From NCBI GenBank assembly GCA_015233705.1, contig JADFXE010000070.1, forward strand, positions 1-6,305: a stretch of DNA of 6,305 bases. The letters run 5' to 3'. This DNA comes from Candidatus Omnitrophota bacterium. Lineage in GTDB: Bacteria > Omnitrophota > Koll11 > Zapsychrales > Fredricksoniimonadaceae. Below the pieces are notes generated by a model. It searched no databases. It saw nothing but the letters and a program-made list of their open reading frames with translations, and had not been told where the DNA came from. The translations under genes were made by a program, and so were the position numbers. Numbering within the stretch: the first letter of the stretch is position 1; the number at the start of each line of letters is the position of its first letter. Positions 6,101-6,305 of this stretch are shown here, one piece after another.

Positions 6101-6305
6101 ACAGTCAGGGGACCTTCTGGTTCTCACCAAGCCGATAGGGACCGGGGCCATTTTGTATGTGGCCTCGACCATGGATGACCTTTCGGCCAATTATCAGCGG
6201 GCCTGTGTGCAGGGGATGTTGCGGTCTAATGCCGGCGCTTGCAAGGCTGTTCTTGGGCAGGAGGGGATCCATGCGGTCACGGACGTGACCGGGTTTGGTT
6301 TGGTC
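3..6305 (+). CDS. Giant multidomain protein, internal fragment open at both ends (Dus / ROK / P-loop kinase / SelD-like / SelD domains)
   Basis: Reading codon by codon from base 3 gives 2,101 sense codons with no stop, and the frame is still open at base 6305. Neither the true start nor the true end is in the window. Domains in order are a Dus-like FMN barrel, a small unknown module, a ROK sugar-kinase fold, a helical spacer, a uridine-kinase-like P-loop domain, a long unknown region, a SelD-like half domain and a SelD domain. Normally each enzyme is its own protein of about 200-400 residues. No signal peptide can be judged because the N-terminus is missing, and I see no convincing membrane helix, so a cytosolic location is likely for this part. 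No frameshift is needed to join the domains, and codon use looks the same throughout. The product as a whole is unknown. The single open frame is certain from the sequence; the function is not. Confidence 0.96.
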   Translation, partial: METPWEQIAVNEIFALDMSGNITVLAAGEQGYLYEIRKHSLAAPVNVAEHRPVSRPLDMKVFPKVVPPEMDQFTDIPYRILVDTNVTFGEFCELGWLLHQTADELDNAFDPHQRDWRGLARVEFSSREKHFVVQLLGPHRCATDEAYREIFGSEKKVVQTYVRAARLLEHFGVSAIDINSICIGENIRKCGGGSGLLNNVALAGKILRAVTAAVKIPVGIKFPAGYVAEKEENLATMLKVSPEARAKTLEMVRMSRESGAAFVILYPAIFGTSYDEKRLDLDLLKEAKSVAGEMKIIGNGCIGSPEKARRMMELTEADSVMIGRASIGNIPWIFRQSEQYLSQGRYDAVSALQRLELAWKMVEMYVEYRTEVEGLACAKRHITAAIKHVFADQEPGVLREHFQRRVRVAKTLLAMKSAFEVMNGMLQKSQQPDLNRTAAPLPLVEAERSVSEKKTGGAEILITLDKNDIGRITFRREKQGTAGEIAAFIYDLFACHMAQRIIIRGVDEKELTAISEAFNRIDRLGTLRERVQLVFGRALVFEQAPVDGSVSGDVPDQHRWSVAKVPALDPRVVVVGVNIGSTYSRCVVMRGEEILFQDSRILWNPTVGQKNWARPATYDEFITGIEAFIRDTIRRANIDAKEVGRIGVGTVGLVRDGQILTRANVTDVLSADDFAKLRSFGSDLSARLGRPVSIEMDNKVAALGERCVAKVKKALVVKLGTAMACKDIDRDGNITSNYVEFRHILVGDPLTGYEAPKTGVRGTLRAYGTCEAFVNLTREVLGVALPWNDLMRVKDRFSPEQLKKLFVLNGQYWARGFVKGQVILGYDKVILSGKNLQGPQGALILEAIRSTIANEFPSSGLTVEMSQIDVDYAVAVGAAYMAAIEQQDQESWERRGQVFGLSREQSGHVRRVNDDFGITVLPSVSRSKAWWNRFTGRPLDLPRQLFRANQIIEGDYFENLHKTLAALGRQELWATAQQIGTSRVEKVLGAIRRKNIARALEQLGQSLNVRDVYPGRDAKKLARLERALRNLFRVAQRHTPEYFEDDYVARPRLNIEVCCQLGVLSFEQMCQLWDGLRRMWAFLVDQLFGISAAVRRVEHAEAALGERRKGDAYTLKFFRRNDKIGEQYTLHPYTRPVNSERQAVSLATGISVLCAKIMAKLERDPNAPVIVRINGRPGNRKSHLIRYLKEGLKSVVSKDEIALIEVNDYKVPDAWFYDSDGFDRDFQALRASGRYKVILIEGTILELYQPREVPAGDFSVYIESAEHRRMEYLLNGDDKERLEYFLRYQPYHNILMRYRTDILRPSADVIIDTYLCPEKSVTSVTEDRPVSLVSRQLSEKKYFPASFARQNMVGQALGWLMANLLVAPSDMVRLNLFRSPKAFAGQDIHGLYLAERILTDASLTDEERRSVVLVQLYLLLKSHEFMARSGFPKELLKKQWVADSAALWSISAELQKALAGSGYSLEHFLSGMDKLNVSADQKAAFLKALGKDPQAALEYVRSWDINFNPPLFKVDLKSVDQALMLRTLQAALPTPTLVNPAFSLHCPLLVRDNLCTRFSPVTFKVSLGASSSLSIVHGKDVSNIDDMLTDNLAMISPYLPKDLAGKEELLIEVTPLTSQVNGKRIIAEYIPAAGRQLALVRLHPILFDSQFSGYKGETLRSAVLFDEIVAHHVRGLDQDEGDRLSFNYLRTLAVPDKFLKSFVAEGIVIAEGWKSWLEAVEQEPSAEQVPIQEFIGPLDEKNSVRFTMATLQLDPHATLDQEIVSAPGKFVDQVKQYVAEKERHPVFALSILALPESLDERSAIEEQFLTNMVKAMDDCQIPVVGGHTVASKNLICTLILVEIIPAVAGLGQTIAPVTTESAQITEDAFAAQDSLITDRRVQGCAAKYPADKLQGILKFLISKLPQKHFADLRVKDDVVLFNLDDKRAVAFTVDVIKPMMNSAPCFGRVAMVHAASDLYAKGITPRGALGIMYRSWANDSLALGRLTDAAATEVAHMGAAQVGQYTVGSKELFFGGLLYGVCRPEEYISNSTPQSGDLLVLTKPIGTGAILYVASTMDDLSANYQRACVQGMLRSNAGACKAVLGQEGIHAVTDVTGFGLV
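171..1292 (+). other. tRNA-dihydrouridine synthase-like domain (Dus, FMN TIM barrel) with altered active site
   Basis: Dus enzymes use FMN and NADPH to reduce uridine to dihydrouridine in tRNA. The domain starts with PPEMDQFTDIPYR (aa 67-79), matching the family's APMAGVTDxxFR. FVVQLLG (aa 131-137) matches the VQLxG strand. IDINSICIGENIRKCGGGS (aa 176-194) matches DINxGCPxxxVxxxGxGS, with the catalytic Cys kept as C182 but its Gly and Pro neighbours replaced. PVGIK supplies the conserved Lys (K221). The HGRT motif is missing: the equivalent place reads YPAIFG (aa 266-271). The FMN phosphate site is well kept as GNG (298-300) and VMIGRASIGNIPWIF (320-334). The C-terminal helical part is present, including the YxxE...KRH pattern (K379-H381). 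Length is about 350-370 residues, as in the family. FMN binding is likely. True Dus activity is doubtful because the catalytic His motif is absent. Confidence 0.88.
1293..1373 (+). other. Proline/polar interdomain linker
   Basis: About 27 residues rich in Gln, Pro, Ala, Glu, Lys and Gly separate the end of the Dus helical part from the next folded module. The composition suggests a flexible linker. No motif is visible. Confidence 0.45.
1374..1631 (+). other. Small alpha/beta module of unknown family
   Basis: About 86 residues (aa 458-543). The visible pattern is strand (AEILITL), turn, strand (IGRITFRR), helix (GEIAAFIYDLFACHM), strand (QRIIIRGV), helix (ELTAISEAFNRI), then a final helix or strand ending VFGRALVFEQ. 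The size and beta-alpha-beta-alpha order recall small regulatory or carrier domains. HPr was considered, but no phospho-acceptor motif is present. It sits between the Dus-like and ROK-like domains and is followed by a short acidic linker (aa about 544-568). I do not recognise the family. Confidence 0.5.
1707..2660 (+). other. ROK-family sugar kinase-like domain with altered phosphate and zinc motifs
   Basis: ROK proteins are actin-fold sugar kinases (glucokinase, N-acetylglucosamine or N-acetylmannosamine kinase) or sugar-sensing repressors. About 318 residues match the usual length. VVVVGVNIGST (aa 572-582) is the phosphate-1 loop, normally DIGGT, with Asp replaced by N578. IGVGTVGLVRDG (aa 646-657) matches the family's VGxPGxVxxG strand-turn. 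MDNKVAALGE (aa 696-705) matches NDANAAALGE and keeps the catalytic-base Asp as D697. VKLGTAM (aa 718-723) matches the GTGxG phosphate-2 loop. VEFRH (aa 739-743) matches AGExGH and keeps Glu and His. The Cys-rich zinc motif expected next is absent; the place reads GVRGTLRAYGTCEAF (aa 759-773). DKVILSG (aa 827-833) matches the adenosine-side VLGGG, and VGAAYMA (aa 876-882) matches the final GAAxLA. There is no helix-turn-helix before it, so a repressor form is unlikely. Confidence 0.85.
2661..3503 (+). other. Helical region of unknown family
   Basis: About 281 residues (aa 887-1167) without a recognised domain. Charged and Leu/Ala/Arg-rich segments predict several amphipathic helices, for example around ENLHKTLAALGRQELWATAQ, then NIARALEQLG, then KLARLERALRNLFRVAQ. 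A second part carries bulky aromatics and a Cys pair (EVCCQLG, RRMWAFLVDQLFG). Near the end, YTLKFFRRNDKIGEQYTLHP looks like two strands, and the last helix (SLATGISVLCAKIMAKLERD) probably belongs to the following P-loop domain. It could be a spacer, a scaffold or a diverged partner-binding domain. There are no stops and the coding style does not change. Confidence 0.5.
3504..3947 (+). other. P-loop kinase domain resembling uridine kinase / phosphoribulokinase family, Walker A altered
   Basis: Family members transfer ATP phosphate to a nucleoside or sugar-phosphate hydroxyl. PVIVRINGRPGNRKSHLIRYL (strand, P-loop, helix) begins the domain. The P-loop GRPGNRKS (aa 1175-1182) fits GxxxxGKS except that R1180 replaces the last Gly; K1181 and S1182 remain. 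ALIEVNDYKV (D1208, Y1209) matches the family's DDFY strand. GFDRDF matches the DAFD turn. VILIEGTILELY (aa 1237-1248) is the characteristic VxxxEGxxxL strand. FSVYIESAEHRRMEYLL matches the strand and start of the lid helix, and RPSADVIIDT (aa 1304-1313) matches the terminal PSxxADxII strand. The segment between GFD and VILIEG is clearly shorter than in uridine kinase, so the usual substrate-binding insert seems lost. The fold is well supported; the substrate is unknown and activity is uncertain. Confidence 0.75.
3948..4559 (+). other. Unrecognised helical region after the P-loop domain
   Basis: About 204 residues (aa 1316-1519). Predicted helices include MVGQALGWLMANLLVA, GQDIHGLYLAERIL, EERRSVVLVQLYLLLKSHEF, ALWSISAELQKALAG and QKAAFLKALGKDPQAALEYV. 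The short hydrophobic run GWLMANLLVA is too short for a membrane helix. It might be an alpha-helical extension of the kinase or an independent spacer. I do not recognise a family. Confidence 0.45.
4560..5201 (+). other. Unrecognised alpha/beta region with an FDEIVAHH helix motif
   Basis: About 214 residues (aa 1520-1733). A strand-rich part comes first, with FSPVTFKVSLG, SSLSIVHG, ELLIEVTPL, KRIIAEYIP and RQLALVRLHPILF. A helix with FDEIVAHHVRGL (aa 1665-1676) follows, and then charged helices up to about aa 1725. The E-x-x-x-H-H pattern (E1667, H1671, H1672) could bind metal, but it is not a canonical HExxH, because the position before the Glu is Asp rather than His. Any hydrolase assignment would be speculative. 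The segment directly precedes the SelD-like modules. Confidence 0.45.
5202..5540 (+). other. SelD-like half domain (AIRS N-terminal, ATP-binding), lacks Cys/Lys/Asp but keeps GGHT
   Basis: About 113 residues (aa 1734-1846) that align with the second half of the SelD N-terminal domain. HPVFALSILALPESL (aa 1784-1798) matches the strand that reads KPIMAIAILGWPINKL in E. coli SelD. QIPVVGGHTV (aa 1820-1829) matches its GGHS/GGHT turn, and the spacing between the two is the same as in E. coli. ICTLILVEII matches the following strand. The upstream part, FTMATLQLDP, lines up weakly with the strand that normally holds the conserved TTD; that Asp is replaced by Leu here. No catalytic Cys-Lys pair precedes it. 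No C-terminal AIRS domain follows; instead a linker of about 30 residues leads into the full SelD. It is most likely a decayed or specialised copy of the neighbouring domain. Other AIRS families (HypE, ThiL, PurM) are less likely because of GGHT. Confidence 0.72.
5541..5622 (+). other. Linker between the two SelD-like modules
   Basis: About 27 residues (aa 1847-1874) rich in Ala, Thr, Gln and Glu, with no predicted strong structure. It joins the half domain to the SelD domain in frame. Confidence 0.45.
5623..6305 (+). other. Selenophosphate synthetase (SelD) domain, C-terminal part beyond the window
   Basis: SelD makes selenophosphate from selenide and ATP, the selenium donor for selenocysteine and selenouridine. 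VQGCAAK (aa 1881-1887) matches the E. coli GAGCGCK loop and keeps both catalytic residues, Cys17 as C1884 and Lys20 as K1887; the residue is Cys (TGC), not selenocysteine. KDDVVLF (D1916, D1917) matches the DDAAVY metal/ATP site. FTVDVIKPM (D1934) matches TTDFFMP. FGRVAMVHAASDLYAKGITP keeps the dimer-interface helix and D1957. NSTPQSGDLLVLTKPIGTG (aa 2030-2048) and AVTDVTGFGLV (aa 2091-2101) are hallmark SelD motifs. The GGHS/GGHT turn is replaced by GQYT (aa 2003-2006) at the same spacing. The window ends inside the conserved TDVTGFGLxGH motif, so about a third of the domain is missing. Family identity is certain; activity is plausible but unproven given the GQYT change. Confidence 0.94.

Noticed and set aside
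3..6305. Several separate genes (dus, a ROK kinase, udk, selD) in an operon
   Set aside because: No stop codon exists in the frame between any of the domains, so none of these genes could end inside the window. Internal ATGs after weak purine runs are present, but cannot define separate genes without stops.
1..6305. tRNA, rRNA, CRISPR, insertion sequence or promoter/terminator elements
   Set aside because: No direct-repeat arrays, long inverted repeats or RNA-like structures stood out on reading. All sequence is accounted for by continuous coding.

Overview
The whole window lies inside one protein-coding sequence. On the + strand, the frame starting at base 3 reads 2,101 codons to base 6305 with no stop codon. 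No start or stop of this gene lies in the window, so both ends are missing and there is no intergenic DNA. The other reading frames hold only short or antisense ORFs that mirror this coding sequence. Codon n occupies bases 3n to 3n+2.

The translation is a string of domains that are normally separate cytosolic enzymes. In order they are: an unrecognised tail of something upstream (aa 1-56); a tRNA-dihydrouridine synthase (Dus) fold with its C-terminal helical part (aa about 57-430); a small unrecognised alpha/beta module (aa about 458-543); a ROK-type sugar kinase fold (aa about 569-886); a mostly helical, unrecognised stretch (aa about 887-1167); a uridine-kinase-like P-loop domain (aa about 1168-1315); about 400 unrecognised residues, helical first and then alpha/beta (aa about 1316-1733); a half-length SelD-like ATP-binding domain (aa about 1734-1846); and a second, fuller SelD (selenophosphate synthetase) domain (aa about 1875-2101) that runs off the end.

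The recognisable domains share one trend. Scaffold and cofactor-binding motifs are well kept, but several catalytic or substrate-binding positions are changed: Dus GCP becomes ICI and its HGRT motif is gone; ROK DxGxT becomes NIGST and its zinc cysteines are absent; the kinase Walker A has Arg in place of its last Gly; the two SelD-like modules each lack motifs that the other has. I infer either a giant protein of repurposed or partly inactive enzyme folds, or a fused multi-enzyme with unusual chemistry. The sequence alone does not decide this.

Organism: base composition is moderately GC-rich by eye, and codon use looks uniform across all domains, so this looks like one native bacterial gene rather than a recent patchwork. 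Giant open frames mixing many unrelated enzyme folds are known from uncultured lineages such as Omnitrophota (the relatives of Candidatus Velamenicoccus). That is my best guess for the source, but it is an inference from architecture and not from a marker gene.
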